Below are positions 53,646 to 63,337 of a stretch of DNA of 64,000 nucleotides, one piece after another. A model generated the notes under the pieces. That model did not search any database, was not told the origin of the DNA, and worked only from the letters and a program-made list of their open reading frames with translations. The translations under genes and the position numbers were made by a program. Where the stretch lies: the NCBI RefSeq assembly GCF_002246015.1, contig NZ_NOLJ01000007.1, positions 1 to 64,000 on the forward strand. Reading direction: 5' to 3'. Positions within the stretch are counted from its first letter, which is position 1. Every line of letters starts with the position of its first letter. Source of the stretch: Nostoc sp. 'Peltigera membranacea cyanobiont' 210A. GTDB lineage: Bacteria > Cyanobacteriota > Cyanobacteriia > Cyanobacteriales > Nostocaceae.

Positions 53646-56600
53646 ATGAATGTACCATCTAGCATAATTCAACTCATTGAACATTTTCACTCCTCAATAG
53701 ATTTATATCGGGCTGGTAGGTTAAATGAAACACAAACTAGAATTGAATTTATCGATCCGTTTTTTGCAGCGTTAGGATGGGATATTAGAAATGAACAACA
53801 AGCTTCTGATATTTATAAAGATGTTGTTCACGAAGATAGTTTAAAAATTAGTGATGCCAAAAAAGCAAAAGCCCCTGATTATAGTTTTCGTGTTGGTGGA
53901 GTTAGAAAGTTTTTTGTCGAAGCTAAAAAACCTGCTGTGAATGTAGGAAAAAATATTAGTGCTGCTTTTCAACTTAGGCGTTATGGATGGTCAGCAAAAT
54001 TAGCCTTAAGCATTTTAACTGATTTTGAAGAATTTGCGATTTATGATTGTCGAATCATGCCGAATAAAAATGATTCAGCATCGACAGCTAGAATTATATA
54101 TTTTAAATATACAGAATATATAGAGAAATGGGACGATATATATAATCTTTTATCTAAAGAAGCGGTATTAAATGGTTCTTTAGATAAATTTGCTGAAACT
54201 AAAGTTAAATCATGGATTACTGTTGACAAAGCTTTTTTACAGGAAATTGAAAAATGGCGAGAAAATTTAGCAGCTAATATTGCTTGGCGCAACCTGCAAA
54301 TTAAACAACGGGAGTTAAATTTTGCAGTGCAAATGACAATTAACAGAATTGTCTTTTTACGTATTTGCGAAGATCGGGGAATTGAAATCTATGAACAGTT
54401 ATTTAATTTATTAAAATTAGAAAATATTTATGGAGAATTAGGGTACTTATTTAGAAATGCAGATTATCGTTATAATTCTGGCTTGTTTCATTTCCAAACT
54501 GAGAAAGGAAGAGATGACCCAGATGATTTTACCCTCAACCTCAAAATTGATGATGCCACTTTAAAACCAATTATTAGAAAACTCTATCCTCCCGAAAGTC
54601 CTTATGAGTTTTCAGTTATTCCGGTGGAAATTCTAGGCCAGGTTTATGAGCAGTTTTTAGGTAAAGTAATTACTTTATCCGCAAGTCGTCAAGTATCTGT
54701 GGAAGCTAAACCAGATGTGAGAAAAGCAGGAGGTGTTTATTACACTCCTAGTTATATTGTTGACTATATTGTTAAAGAAACTATTGGTAAAATTTTAGAG
54801 GGTAAAAAGCCAGAAAAGATAAAAGAAATAACAATTATTGATCCGGCTTGTGGTTCAGGTTCTTTTTTAATTGTGGCCTATCAATTTTTATTAGATTGGT
54901 ATTTACAGCAGTATCTTCAAAATTTTAAAAAATATAAAAAGAAAGTATATCAAACTACGGGTGGTAACTTCCGTTTAACCTCAACTGAAAGAAAGCACAT
55001 TTTATTAACTCATATCTATGGGGTGGATATTGATCAGCAAGCGGTAGAAACCTCTAAGTTATCTTTATTATTAAAGGTTTTAGAGGGTGAGTCAGGGGAA
55101 ACAATTACGAAACAGTTAACATTATTTAAGGAGAGAGCTTTACCGGATTTAGATAATAATATTCAGTGTGGTAATTCTTTGATAGATGGAGAATTTTATC
55201 AAAATAATCAACTTAGTTTATTAGATGAAGAGACAGCTTATCGAGTTAATATCTTTGATTGGAAATCAGCTTTCTCAGGAATCATGAACCAAGGTGGATT
55301 TGATGTAGTTATTGGGAATCCTCCTTATATTAGAATTCAAGCTTTAAAAGAATGGGCTTCTCTAGAAGTTGAGTTTTATAAAACACAATATATTTCTGCT
55401 AGTCAGGGAAATTATGATATTTATGTTGTTTTTGTAGAAAAGGGTTTGAGTTTATTAAAGAAAAATGGTCATTTAGGTTTTATTTTACCCCATAAGTTTT
55501 TTAATGCTCAATATGGAGAATCTTTAAGAAGGTTAATTTCTGAAGGTAAATTTCTTAAAAAGATTGTTCATTTTGGAGATCAACAAGTTTTTCCAAATGT
55601 TTCAACTTATACTTGTCTATGCTTCTTGTCTAAAACAAAACAGTCAGAAGTAAATTTTATTCAAGTAAAGGATTTATTGCAATGGATTATTGATGGTAAT
55701 GCAGAAGAAGCTCTGGTAACTGATAAATCTATTACAAGTGAAAGCTGGGATTTTGGTAAAAGTAAAAATTCTGTTTTATTCGATAAATTTAATGACGATA
55801 AATTTATCAGTTTAAGTCAGCTAATAACTAATATTTCTCAAGGTATTAGAACAAGTGCTAATGAAATATATGTTGTAGATATGATCTCTCAAGAACATGA
55901 TTTGCTACAGGTATATTCTAAAGCTTTAAATAAAATAGTTACACTTGAATCTGATTTAACTTCTCTCTTTTTACAGGGTAAGGAAATAAAGCCGTATCAA
56001 CTTTTATATTCCAGTAAGTTATTAATTATCCCTTATGAAGTAACAAACGGAAATGTTCATCTTATAAATGAAGATAAATTGCGTAATAACTATCCCCTAA
56101 CTTTTGATTATCTCATGAAAAATAAACAATTTTTAGAAAATAGAGAAAAAGGAAAAATGCTTGGTTTAGATTGGTATGCTTATATTTACCCTAAAAATAT
56201 AGAATTGATGAAAAAATCAAAAATATTAGTCCCTGATATTGCAAATCAAGCTTCTTTTGCTTGGGATGAAAAAGGAGATTATGCATTTACCAGTGGTTAT
56301 GGAATTATACTTAAGAATAATGTTCAAGAATCAATTAAATATATTTTAGGATTACTCAATAGTAAAGTTTTAGATTTTTATCTGAAGAATATTAGTACCA
56401 CAATGCGAGGAGGCTTTTTTCGTTATTTTACTCAGTTTGTTGAACAATTACCAATTCGATTGATTGATTTTTCCAATTTTCAAGAAAAAAACATTCATAA
56501 TCAAATAATTCAGCTTGTTGAACAAATGCTTTACCTCTATCAACAACTAAATCAAGCACAAACACCCCCAGCTAAAAAAAGAATTCAACAACAGATTAAT

Positions 56601-56684
56601 GCCACAGATAGACAAATAAATCAATTAGTATATGAACTCTATGGATTAAGTGATGATGAAATAGCTATTGTTGAAGGCGCATGA
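53646..56684 (+). CDS. Single-chain restriction-modification enzyme (Eco57I-like, type IIG)
   Basis: A 1012-residue protein with a nuclease domain at the N-terminus (about 77-97, KAPDYSFRVGGVRKFFVEAK, the Asp...Glu-x-Lys core). The N6-adenine methylase has motif I IDPACGSGSFLIVA (about 399) and motif IV VVIGNPPYIRI (about 557). A C-terminal target-recognition region (about 700-960) ends in helices, QLVEQMLYLYQQLNQAQTPP then AKKRIQQQINATDRQINQLV. Cutting and methylation are both in one chain, so no separate partner is needed. Ribosome site AAGGACTAATT precedes the ATG. It is more AT-rich than its neighbours, consistent with horizontal transfer. Confidence 0.93.
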   Translation: MNVPSSIIQLIEHFHSSIDLYRAGRLNETQTRIEFIDPFFAALGWDIRNEQQASDIYKDVVHEDSLKISDAKKAKAPDYSFRVGGVRKFFVEAKKPAVNVGKNISAAFQLRRYGWSAKLALSILTDFEEFAIYDCRIMPNKNDSASTARIIYFKYTEYIEKWDDIYNLLSKEAVLNGSLDKFAETKVKSWITVDKAFLQEIEKWRENLAANIAWRNLQIKQRELNFAVQMTINRIVFLRICEDRGIEIYEQLFNLLKLENIYGELGYLFRNADYRYNSGLFHFQTEKGRDDPDDFTLNLKIDDATLKPIIRKLYPPESPYEFSVIPVEILGQVYEQFLGKVITLSASRQVSVEAKPDVRKAGGVYYTPSYIVDYIVKETIGKILEGKKPEKIKEITIIDPACGSGSFLIVAYQFLLDWYLQQYLQNFKKYKKKVYQTTGGNFRLTSTERKHILLTHIYGVDIDQQAVETSKLSLLLKVLEGESGETITKQLTLFKERALPDLDNNIQCGNSLIDGEFYQNNQLSLLDEETAYRVNIFDWKSAFSGIMNQGGFDVVIGNPPYIRIQALKEWASLEVEFYKTQYISASQGNYDIYVVFVEKGLSLLKKNGHLGFILPHKFFNAQYGESLRRLISEGKFLKKIVHFGDQQVFPNVSTYTCLCFLSKTKQSEVNFIQVKDLLQWIIDGNAEEALVTDKSITSESWDFGKSKNSVLFDKFNDDKFISLSQLITNISQGIRTSANEIYVVDMISQEHDLLQVYSKALNKIVTLESDLTSLFLQGKEIKPYQLLYSSKLLIIPYEVTNGNVHLINEDKLRNNYPLTFDYLMKNKQFLENREKGKMLGLDWYAYIYPKNIELMKKSKILVPDIANQASFAWDEKGDYAFTSGYGIILKNNVQESIKYILGLLNSKVLDFYLKNISTTMRGGFFRYFTQFVEQLPIRLIDFSNFQEKNIHNQIIQLVEQMLYLYQQLNQAQTPPAKKRIQQQINATDRQINQLVYELYGLSDDEIAIVEGA

Positions 56685-56686
56685 AT

Positions 56687-57073
56687 TCAATCTGAAGATT
56701 CTCCATCCCTGCGCCCAAGTTCAAAAATGCCAGCACCCATACAGGCTAATATACCTGTACTAATTCCCCAACTCTCACCTAAACTAATTTCCAGACCCCA
56801 GTTACATAAAGCGCCGACTACCAAAAAAGGCACAATGCTAAACAATGAGGCGTAGAAAGCATTTTGGGATTCTCTGGCTTTACGAGTCTTTTCAAATTCC
56901 GACTGGCTGGTATAAAGCGATCGCTCGGCAAAGTTAAACCAGCGATTGAGTTGCTCGATTACCCATTCATTGACTCTGGAAAAACCTAGATATAGCGCCA
57001 ATGACCACAAACTCGCTCCGGCGATCGCGATCGTGTCTAACTCAAAACGGAAAGGTAAAATTTCAGTCAGCAT
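56687..57073 (-). CDS. Small membrane protein, cyanobacterial hypothetical
   Basis: A 128-residue protein with an N-terminal helix (ELDTIAIAGASLWSLALYLG), a charged middle (FNFAERSLYTSQSEFEKTRK) and two C-terminal hydrophobic helices (YASLFSIVPFLVVGALCNWG and SWGISTGILACMGAGIFELG). I do not recognise the family. It is convergent with the restriction enzyme, two bases apart. Confidence 0.65.
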   Translation of the reverse strand: MLTEILPFRFELDTIAIAGASLWSLALYLGFSRVNEWVIEQLNRWFNFAERSLYTSQSEFEKTRKARESQNAFYASLFSIVPFLVVGALCNWGLEISLGESWGISTGILACMGAGIFELGRRDGESSD

Positions 57074-57214
57074 TGCTTAGGTGAGTCCTGCAAACGGTTA
57101 ACTTTAGCTGTCAGTAGATGCTAAATAAACCTCTTGTGCAATTTTAAGCATAAAAGCTAACAAGATTTCAACTACTTAACAACTTCCCGCTTTTTAGCTT
57201 GAAGCAAACCTAAT

Positions 57215-57952
57215 TTACGGATTGCTGGGTAAATTATCGGGGTCGATACCAAGAGAACGTAAATGCTGTGCAAACTTTTCTACTTTTTCTTCTGCCGTTA
57301 AATACCGATTTCCTTGTTCGTCATACCAAGATAAAAATTCCTGACCAATTCCACCAATAACACCTTGATGTCGTCCAATTCCTAAACCAACCTCTGGCAT
57401 CCAATGGGGTTCGCCAATTTGTAATTGATAATTTTTATCTACCAATTTGTAAATTTCAAATGGTTGGTGTCGATCGCGTTGCCAATATTCGGGGTTGTAA
57501 ATAATGTAGTAAAGTACGCCAAGTTTCCGATAAATTTCTAACTTTTCGTCGTATTCACTTCCTGGGGAATGGGATACCATCTCCAATGTTAGTATTGGTA
57601 CTACCTCATTTTCTTCCCAGACAGCGTAACTTCTACGCGATTTACCACCTTTTTTGCGATCGACTCCCAAACTCAGAAACCCATCTGGTACTATGGGGAC
57701 CCTCGCATTAGCCCCTGTCGTGTGGTAGATTGCCATGTCTACGCCGAAAAACCAATCGGTGCGCGTTGCCCAAATCGAGGTTAATAGGAACAGTAGAATG
57801 TTGGGCAGAAAATTTTGATCCTCATTATCCACAGGTATATCGTCCGAGCAGGCTAGTTCGTCAGTGCTTGGAAGCCCAACGACTTTAAGGTTTTCTGACA
57901 ACATGACTATTACCGCGGTGGCTTCGGTTTCTTTGATTATAGGTAAATTCAA
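57215..57952 (-). CDS. Uma2 family (DUF820) endonuclease-fold protein
   Basis: A 245-residue Uma2 protein: ARVPIVPDGFLSLGVDRKKG (PD motif), VVPILTLEMVSHSPGSEYDE with the Glu, KLEIYRKLGVLYYIIYNPEY with the Lys. The C-terminus GNRYLTAEEKVEKFAQHLRS then LGIDPDNLPSN is the variant common to longer cyanobacterial Uma2 proteins. Function is unsettled. Confidence 0.9.
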   Translation of the reverse strand: MNLPIIKETEATAVIVMLSENLKVVGLPSTDELACSDDIPVDNEDQNFLPNILLFLLTSIWATRTDWFFGVDMAIYHTTGANARVPIVPDGFLSLGVDRKKGGKSRRSYAVWEENEVVPILTLEMVSHSPGSEYDEKLEIYRKLGVLYYIIYNPEYWQRDRHQPFEIYKLVDKNYQLQIGEPHWMPEVGLGIGRHQGVIGGIGQEFLSWYDEQGNRYLTAEEKVEKFAQHLRSLGIDPDNLPSNP

Positions 57953-58072
57953 CTTACCAAGGGTGTAGGGAAGGAACGCATTCTAATAGCGTTCTCCACC
58001 CCAGCTAAAAACAACTTGCAGGCAACTTTTTTGCTTATGCAATATGTCAGAAGTGTTTTTCGCTGTAAAGTA

Positions 58073-58145
<73 letters not shown>

Positions 58146-58219
58146 TGGGGCTTTTGTGAGCCACGATTAATCAATGTAGCAAAGATAAAAGAATATAGCA
58201 AGTCTTTGGAGAAAAATAA

Positions 58220-59101
58220 TTATGCAGCTTTCAAACTGAACTTAAACCACACGAAAACGGCTACAAATAGGAGAAACTGGACAAGAACAATACTTGGCCC
58301 AGAAGCAAGGTTGAAAATACCTGAGACCATGATGCCAGCAATGCTGCTCATGGAACCAACTATCACCGACATGACTAGAAAGCGGCTAAAGTGGTGACTC
58401 ATCAGTTTGGCGGTGGAGGCGGGAATGACTAAAAAGGCGTTCACTAGTAAAACACCGACAGCTTTAATCGCCACAGCAACGGCGAGTGAAAGCAAGACCA
58501 CAAAAGCGTAGCGGTACAATTGGACGGGAACGCCTTGAACTTGAGCGACATCGGGGTTAAGGGTCAATAAAATTTGCTGTCGCAGAGTTGATAGTAAAAA
58601 TATGCTACCTCCCACAAGGACTAGCAGCGTCAAAATCAAATCTGTGGTGTCGATCGCTAGAATATCCCCAAACAGTACAGCCATCAAGTTGCCACGATAT
58701 CCTTTAATTAGGCTCGTGAGAATTAAACCGATCGCTAATGCCCCAGATAGCACGATGCTGAGTATGCTATCGCTAGCTAAGTCGGTTTTGTCGATAAAGT
58801 AGAGGACAATAACCCCAAAAACTAAGGTAAAAGGTAACAGCATCCAAGTAGGATTTATTTGTAGCAGCACACCTAATGCCACACCTACCAATGCTGCATG
58901 ACCAACCGCGTGGCTGAAAAATGACAACTGGCGCAAGGTGACAAAACTACCCAACATCCCGCCAAGTATTCCCATTAAGGCAGCACCAACGATCGCACGC
59001 TGTATTGAGGCAAGTTGTAACAACTCTAGCAAGTCATTACTACTAGCGATCGCAAGCCAAGTTATCTGACAATCATTGAAAAAATTCATACTTATGGGCA
59101 T
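58220..59101 (-). CDS. znuB: Zinc/manganese ABC transporter permease
   Basis: A 293-residue ABC-3 family permease with eight or so helices: ILGGMLGSFVTLRQLSFFSH, AVGHAALVGVALGVLLQINP, and VQLYRYAFVVLLSLAVAVAI then KAVGVLLVNAFLVIPAST. The late LVNAFLVIPAST signature is typical. The zinc assignment comes from the neighbouring ZnuA-like binding protein. It is the last gene of znuA-znuC-znuB. Confidence 0.85.
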   Translation of the reverse strand: MPISMNFFNDCQITWLAIASSNDLLELLQLASIQRAIVGAALMGILGGMLGSFVTLRQLSFFSHAVGHAALVGVALGVLLQINPTWMLLPFTLVFGVIVLYFIDKTDLASDSILSIVLSGALAIGLILTSLIKGYRGNLMAVLFGDILAIDTTDLILTLLVLVGGSIFLLSTLRQQILLTLNPDVAQVQGVPVQLYRYAFVVLLSLAVAVAIKAVGVLLVNAFLVIPASTAKLMSHHFSRFLVMSVIVGSMSSIAGIMVSGIFNLASGPSIVLVQFLLFVAVFVWFKFSLKAA

Positions 59102-59120
59102 TAACTAATTCTGGGAGTCT

Positions 59121-59152
59121 AATTACGAATTACGAATTACGAATTACGAATT
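59121..59152. repeat. Heptanucleotide tandem repeat (AATTACG)n
   Basis: Four and a half copies of AATTACG in the znuC-znuB gap. Confidence 0.9.
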
Positions 59153-59155
59153 CTT

Positions 59156-59932
59156 TTAATGTTGGTGCTGGTAGCGACTGAAACCTGGGCCGTAGGTTGC
59201 TAACAGGTTTTGTGGTGAAAGGGCAATTTCTGGCTTACCAGTACAAACAATGCTTTGGTTCAGACAAAGTACGCGATCGCAATGCCGATTTACCATATCA
59301 ATATCGTGAGAAACTTGTAATACCGTCCAACCTTCCTCTCGCTTTAATTGATTTAGCAAAGCGTAAAAATCTGCTGCACCTTGCACATCAACACCAGCAA
59401 AGGCTTCATCTAGTACCAAGAGTTTCCGAGGCATTACCAAACAATAAGCCAATAAAACCCGCTTCAGTTGACCGCCACTAAGAGTACCAATAGCTTGATG
59501 CTGTAAATGATAAGCATCAGTTCGCCGTAAAGCTTCTGTTACTGCTGCCGATTTTTCTCGGTCTTGTTTCCACAAGTGGGAAAAAAATGAATTCTTTTTT
59601 TTCCCTTCCTTAGTCCATCCCAGTCCGACTAATTCGCTGACAGAAATAGGAAAGCTACGGTCAAAAATAAAGTTTTGCGGCATATAGCCTAATGTGTGGC
59701 GTAAATGCCCCAATCTGGAAATTGGACGACCCAAGATTTCAATCGTCCCAGCACTTCGAGGTATCAAATCTAAAACCGCTTTTACCAGGGTACTTTTACC
59801 AGCACCATTGGGGCCAACAATGGCTGTATCTGTTCCTGGTAACAATTCAAAGGAAACATCTCGAACAGCTAGGTAGCTGCCTTGATAGACAGTTAATCCT
59901 TCTACTTTTAAAATAGGAATGTCATTAGTCAT
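59156..59932 (-). CDS. znuC: Zinc/manganese ABC transporter ATPase
   Basis: A 258-residue ATPase: Walker A GPNGAGKST, Q-loop LGYMPQNFIFDRSFPIS, signature LSGGQLKRVLLAYCL, Walker B KLLVLDEAFAGVD, and H-loop VLQVSHDIDMVNRHCD. The insert KKKNSFFSHLWKQDREK after the Q-loop helix is common in this family. It precedes znuB by 54 bases. Confidence 0.92.
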   Translation of the reverse strand: MTNDIPILKVEGLTVYQGSYLAVRDVSFELLPGTDTAIVGPNGAGKSTLVKAVLDLIPRSAGTIEILGRPISRLGHLRHTLGYMPQNFIFDRSFPISVSELVGLGWTKEGKKKNSFFSHLWKQDREKSAAVTEALRRTDAYHLQHQAIGTLSGGQLKRVLLAYCLVMPRKLLVLDEAFAGVDVQGAADFYALLNQLKREEGWTVLQVSHDIDMVNRHCDRVLCLNQSIVCTGKPEIALSPQNLLATYGPGFSRYQHQH

Positions 59933-60082
59933 TAGTCATTAGTTATTGGTCATTAGTCATTGGTCATTGGTCACTTGTTCTGAGTTTCGACTGCGCTCAA
60001 CTACCGCGTAGTAGTTGGCGCAATCTCTTGTAGAGAAGTATTAGTCATTAGTCATTTGCAAATGACAAATGACTAATGACAA
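59930..60082. repeat. Heptamer repeats and a palindrome between znuA and znuC
   Basis: Repeats of CATTAGT/CATTGGT occupy 59930-59983. 60047-60077 is a palindrome of the form ATTAGTCATTTG ... CAAATGACTAAT. Between them, 60000-60035 holds a small dispersed palindrome. These may affect transcript levels between znuA and znuC. Confidence 0.7.
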
Positions 60083-60084
60083 AT

Positions 60085-61155
60085 CTATTTACAAGATGTT
60101 TCCAGAGTTTGCAAATTAGTTTTCATTGCCTTGAAATAATACTGTGGATCTGTTTCGCCAGTTTCTAGAGAATCCAGAGTACGCAAATTTAATTTCAAGT
60201 CTTTAGAGAGGCTGTTCAGCAGTTTATTATCTACTCCTGGTTCGCTAAATAAAGCTTTAACTTTGTATTTTTTCACAGCGTTGACGGCATTTTGGACATC
60301 TGTTGGTGAAAGTTGATCTTCAGGAATTTGCACCACCGCAACTTGCTTGAGGTTATAGCGTTTAGCTAAATATGGAAACGCATCATGAAAGGTAATAAAG
60401 GTGCAAGTGGGATTTTTCTGCAAAGTCTGCTGAAATTCACTGTTTAAACTTTCTAATTCTTTAATATAAGCTGTAGCATTTGCTTCGTAAGTAACTTTGT
60501 TCGCCGGGTCGGCAGCAATTAATCCATCTCGAATATTCGTTACCTGCTGTTTTACTAAAACTGGATCTAACCAAACGTGAGGATTACCCTGACTATGTTC
60601 CTGGTCTTTTTCATCTGGTGTCGTTTTGACAACAGGTGAAATTTCATTTAAGGGTTTAATACCAATACTTGCATCAATTTCAGTTAATTTGGAATTTTGA
60701 GCATTTTTGACAGTACCTTCCAGAAATTGCTCCAAGCCTAAACCATTTTTCACTAACACCTTAGCAGTAGCGATCGCTTTGACATTTCCTGGTGTCGCTT
60801 GGTATTCATGTACTTCCGTACCCGGTGGCACTAGAATTTCTACATCTGCCACATCCCCAGCTACTGCCTTAGTAAACAAATATATCGGCAAAAATGTCGC
60901 CACTACTTTAGTTTTTCCCGACTGCGCCTGTGGGGTAGAAACAGCTTCCTGTGCTTGCGGCGACTGTTCGGAAGTTGTTCCCTGATTTGAATTCGATTGG
61001 CTACACCCAGTAGCCATCGACAACATTAGCAGAGCAATTATGGGCAAGATGCCGCTTCTTTGCCTACCTGTTCTAATTTCTCTGCAATTCACAATCACGA
61101 TATTTCTCCTCCAAACGGATGCTTGCTCTACCTCTGTCATCATCGCTATTGACAA
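60085..61155 (-). CDS. znuA: Zinc ABC transporter, substrate-binding lipoprotein
   Basis: A 356-residue metal-binding protein (SBP A-I family): lipobox in LSMATGCSQSN (Cys about 51), then KTKVVATFLPIYLFTKAVAG, VEILVPPGTEVHEYQATPGN with the first His, NPHVWLDPVLVKQQVTNIRD with the second, and TFITFHDAFPYLAKRYNLKQ with the third. The His-rich acidic loop is short (DEKDQEHSQGNPH). A later start is possible (MMTEVE). A Zur-type box lies just upstream. Confidence 0.92.
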   Translation of the reverse strand: MSIAMMTEVEQASVWRRNIVIVNCREIRTGRQRSGILPIIALLMLSMATGCSQSNSNQGTTSEQSPQAQEAVSTPQAQSGKTKVVATFLPIYLFTKAVAGDVADVEILVPPGTEVHEYQATPGNVKAIATAKVLVKNGLGLEQFLEGTVKNAQNSKLTEIDASIGIKPLNEISPVVKTTPDEKDQEHSQGNPHVWLDPVLVKQQVTNIRDGLIAADPANKVTYEANATAYIKELESLNSEFQQTLQKNPTCTFITFHDAFPYLAKRYNLKQVAVVQIPEDQLSPTDVQNAVNAVKKYKVKALFSEPGVDNKLLNSLSKDLKLNLRTLDSLETGETDPQYYFKAMKTNLQTLETSCK

Positions 61156-61177
61156 TGAGAAGTATTCTAAATTTTAT

Positions 61178-61195
61178 ACTATAATAATTCTCATT
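61178..61195. promoter_or_regulatory. Candidate Zur/Fur-type box
   Basis: Minus strand AATGAGAATTATTATAGT resembles the cyanobacterial Zur box TGANAATNATTNTCA, with the second half-site imperfect. It lies 23 bases upstream of the annotated znuA start and about 240 bases upstream of the divergent porin gene. Confidence 0.5.
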
Positions 61196-61431
61196 CTCAT
61201 TTTAAGTACATAATATCATTCTGGGTTTGCTGTGTAATGAGTAACAACAAAACTTTTTCAGACGGTATAGCCCTCTGCAATTTAGTTTTCCCTAAATAAT
61301 TAGGATTTCTTGACTTTTTTTGTTAAAAAGGTTGCTTAATTCTGATAAGATTGCTGACAAATATTCTCATAAAATACCCGTTAAAAAAAACGTGGTTTGG
61401 GTGTGAGTTGGAGATCAGTGTGAGGAGAGAA

Positions 61432-63051
61432 ATGCAAAAATTCTGGAAATATCTGCTAGTTAGTCCAGCAGTCTGCGGTGTCATGCTATTTGTTAATACT
61501 GCTACATTTGCAGGTGAAACATCGGGTAAGTCTGAAATCAATCAACCGCAAGTTTTAGCTAATCCAGACACAAAAACTCAAAACATCGCGCCAGATCAGA
61601 AAATGGGACAAGTTACCTCCGTGTCCCAATTTTCTGATGTACAACCCACCGACTGGGCATTTCAAGCATTGCAATCCTTGGTTGAGCGCTATGGCTGTAT
61701 TGCAGGATACCCAAATAGCACTTATCGCGGTAATCGGGCATTAACGCGATATGAGTTTGCTGCTGGTTTGAATGCTTGTCTCGATCGCGTTAACGAACTT
61801 ATTGCTACAGCCACTGGTGATTTAGTTAACAAACAAGATTTAGCCACATTACAAAAGCTGCAAGAAGATTTTTCCGCAGAACTGGCGACGCTCCGAGGTC
61901 GTGTGGATGGAGTAGAAGTACGCAGTGCTGAATTGGAGGCGAATCAGTTCTCAACTACAACTAAATTGCAAGGACAAGTTGTCGCAGTTGTCAGCGATGT
62001 GTTGTCAGGAAATACAGTCAACGGTGCAGAAATTACAGACGAGAATACAACTTTAGGGGTACGGGCACGGCTAGAATTAGTAACCAGTTTCACAGGGAAA
62101 GATACTTTATTCACCAGAATTCAGGCTAATAATATTCTCAGCCCTAACATTGGTACGCCAGAGGGTAACTTATTCTTTGCTGGTGATGGTACTACTAATG
62201 CTTTTATAGATGCATTGTTCTACAGATTTCCCTTGGGTGAAAAAACAGAGGTTGTCGCTATTGCTAATGCAGGTGCAGCAGACGATCTTACCAGCACTGT
62301 CAATCTCTTTGATGGTGATGGCGCTTTTGGTGCTTTGTCTACCTTTGGTACACGTAACCCAATTTATAGCCAAATAAATGGTGCGGGGTTGGGAGTAACA
62401 TACGAGTTCAGCGAAAAATTGGCATTAAGTCTAGGGTATTTGAGCGGTACAGCTAATGACCCTACACCCAATAATGGTTTGTTCAATGGTTCTTATGGTG
62501 CGTTGGCACAGCTGACAGTTAAACCAAGCGATCGCATTTCTATCGGTTTAACTTACATCAATTCTTACAACCAACCACTACTCACAGGTAGCAATGCCGC
62601 TACTTTTCAGGATATAGCAGCTATCCAGGGTTTACCAGAAGATCAAGTAGGATTTTCCAGTAATTCTTACGGCGTCCAAGCATCCATTGGCATTACTGAT
62701 AACATCGTTTTAGGTGGTTGGGCTGGATACACCAACAGCCAAAGCTTGAGAGGAACCCGTGGAGATGTTGATATTTGGAACTATGCTGTTACCCTCGGTT
62801 TCCCTGACCTCGGTAAAAAAGGTAACTTAGCAGGTATCATCGCTGGTATGGAGCCGAAAGTGACAAGTTCTGACATCGCAGGTTTGGATAGCGATCCTGA
62901 TACATCCTATCATCTTGAGGCTTTTTACCAGTATAAGGTGAGTGACAATATCACCATTACTCCTGGAGTCATCTGGTTAACATCTCCAGATCACAACGAC
63001 ACTAATGATGATGTTGTTATTGGTGTATTGAGAACCACATTCAGTTTCTAA
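61432..63051 (+). CDS. SLH-domain OprB-type outer-membrane porin
   Basis: A 539-residue mature-type frame from the ATG at 61432 (MQKFWKYLLVSPAVCGVMLF), which follows GTGAGGAGAGA, a strong ribosome site. A signal peptide ends at TFAGE. One SLH motif (VQPTDWAFQALQSLVERYGC then IAGYPNSTYRGNRALTRYEF) anchors to peptidoglycan. A coiled coil (DLATLQKLQEDFSAELATLR) precedes the beta-barrel of OprB type, which ends VVIGVLRTTFSF with the C-terminal Phe. Divergent znuA suggests a role in zinc entry; this is inference. Confidence 0.9.
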   Translation: MQKFWKYLLVSPAVCGVMLFVNTATFAGETSGKSEINQPQVLANPDTKTQNIAPDQKMGQVTSVSQFSDVQPTDWAFQALQSLVERYGCIAGYPNSTYRGNRALTRYEFAAGLNACLDRVNELIATATGDLVNKQDLATLQKLQEDFSAELATLRGRVDGVEVRSAELEANQFSTTTKLQGQVVAVVSDVLSGNTVNGAEITDENTTLGVRARLELVTSFTGKDTLFTRIQANNILSPNIGTPEGNLFFAGDGTTNAFIDALFYRFPLGEKTEVVAIANAGAADDLTSTVNLFDGDGAFGALSTFGTRNPIYSQINGAGLGVTYEFSEKLALSLGYLSGTANDPTPNNGLFNGSYGALAQLTVKPSDRISIGLTYINSYNQPLLTGSNAATFQDIAAIQGLPEDQVGFSSNSYGVQASIGITDNIVLGGWAGYTNSQSLRGTRGDVDIWNYAVTLGFPDLGKKGNLAGIIAGMEPKVTSSDIAGLDSDPDTSYHLEAFYQYKVSDNITITPGVIWLTSPDHNDTNDDVVIGVLRTTFSF

Positions 63052-63065
63052 TTTTTAAAATCTTA

Positions 63066-63102
63066 AAAGAAGACGCAAAGGATAAATTCGCGTCTTTTTT
63101 TG
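63066..63102 (+). terminator. Porin terminator
   Basis: AAGACGC (63070-63076) pairs with GCGTCTT (63090-63096), followed by TTTTTT. It is 18 bases past the porin stop. Confidence 0.8.
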
Positions 63103-63195
63103 TGTATAGGTTTAAAAATAGAACTCAACATTTTTACTGGGCTTGATATCTTCAAACAACGTGAGTTCGATAGATAGAAAAGGTCAAAAAGGTTG

Positions 63196-63325
63196 CTATA
63201 GCAATCCTATTTGATTCGTGAAAAATTATAAATAAGAAAACGAACCGCAAAGTACGCTAAGGGCGCAAAGGGAAGAAAGAAGAAAGAGATATATAATTTT
63301 CACAAATGATTTAGGACTGCTATAG
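63196..63325. repeat. MITE-like element with CTATAGCA ends
   Basis: CTATAGCAATCCTATTTGAT at the left and the complement of CTATAGCAGTCCTAAATCAT at the right, each continuing to GTGAAAA, form inverted repeats of about 28 bases around 130 bases. The interior contains the CGCAAAGTACGCTAAGGGCG piece of a common Nostoc repeat. Confidence 0.75.
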
Positions 63326-63337
63326 ATATGAATTTGT

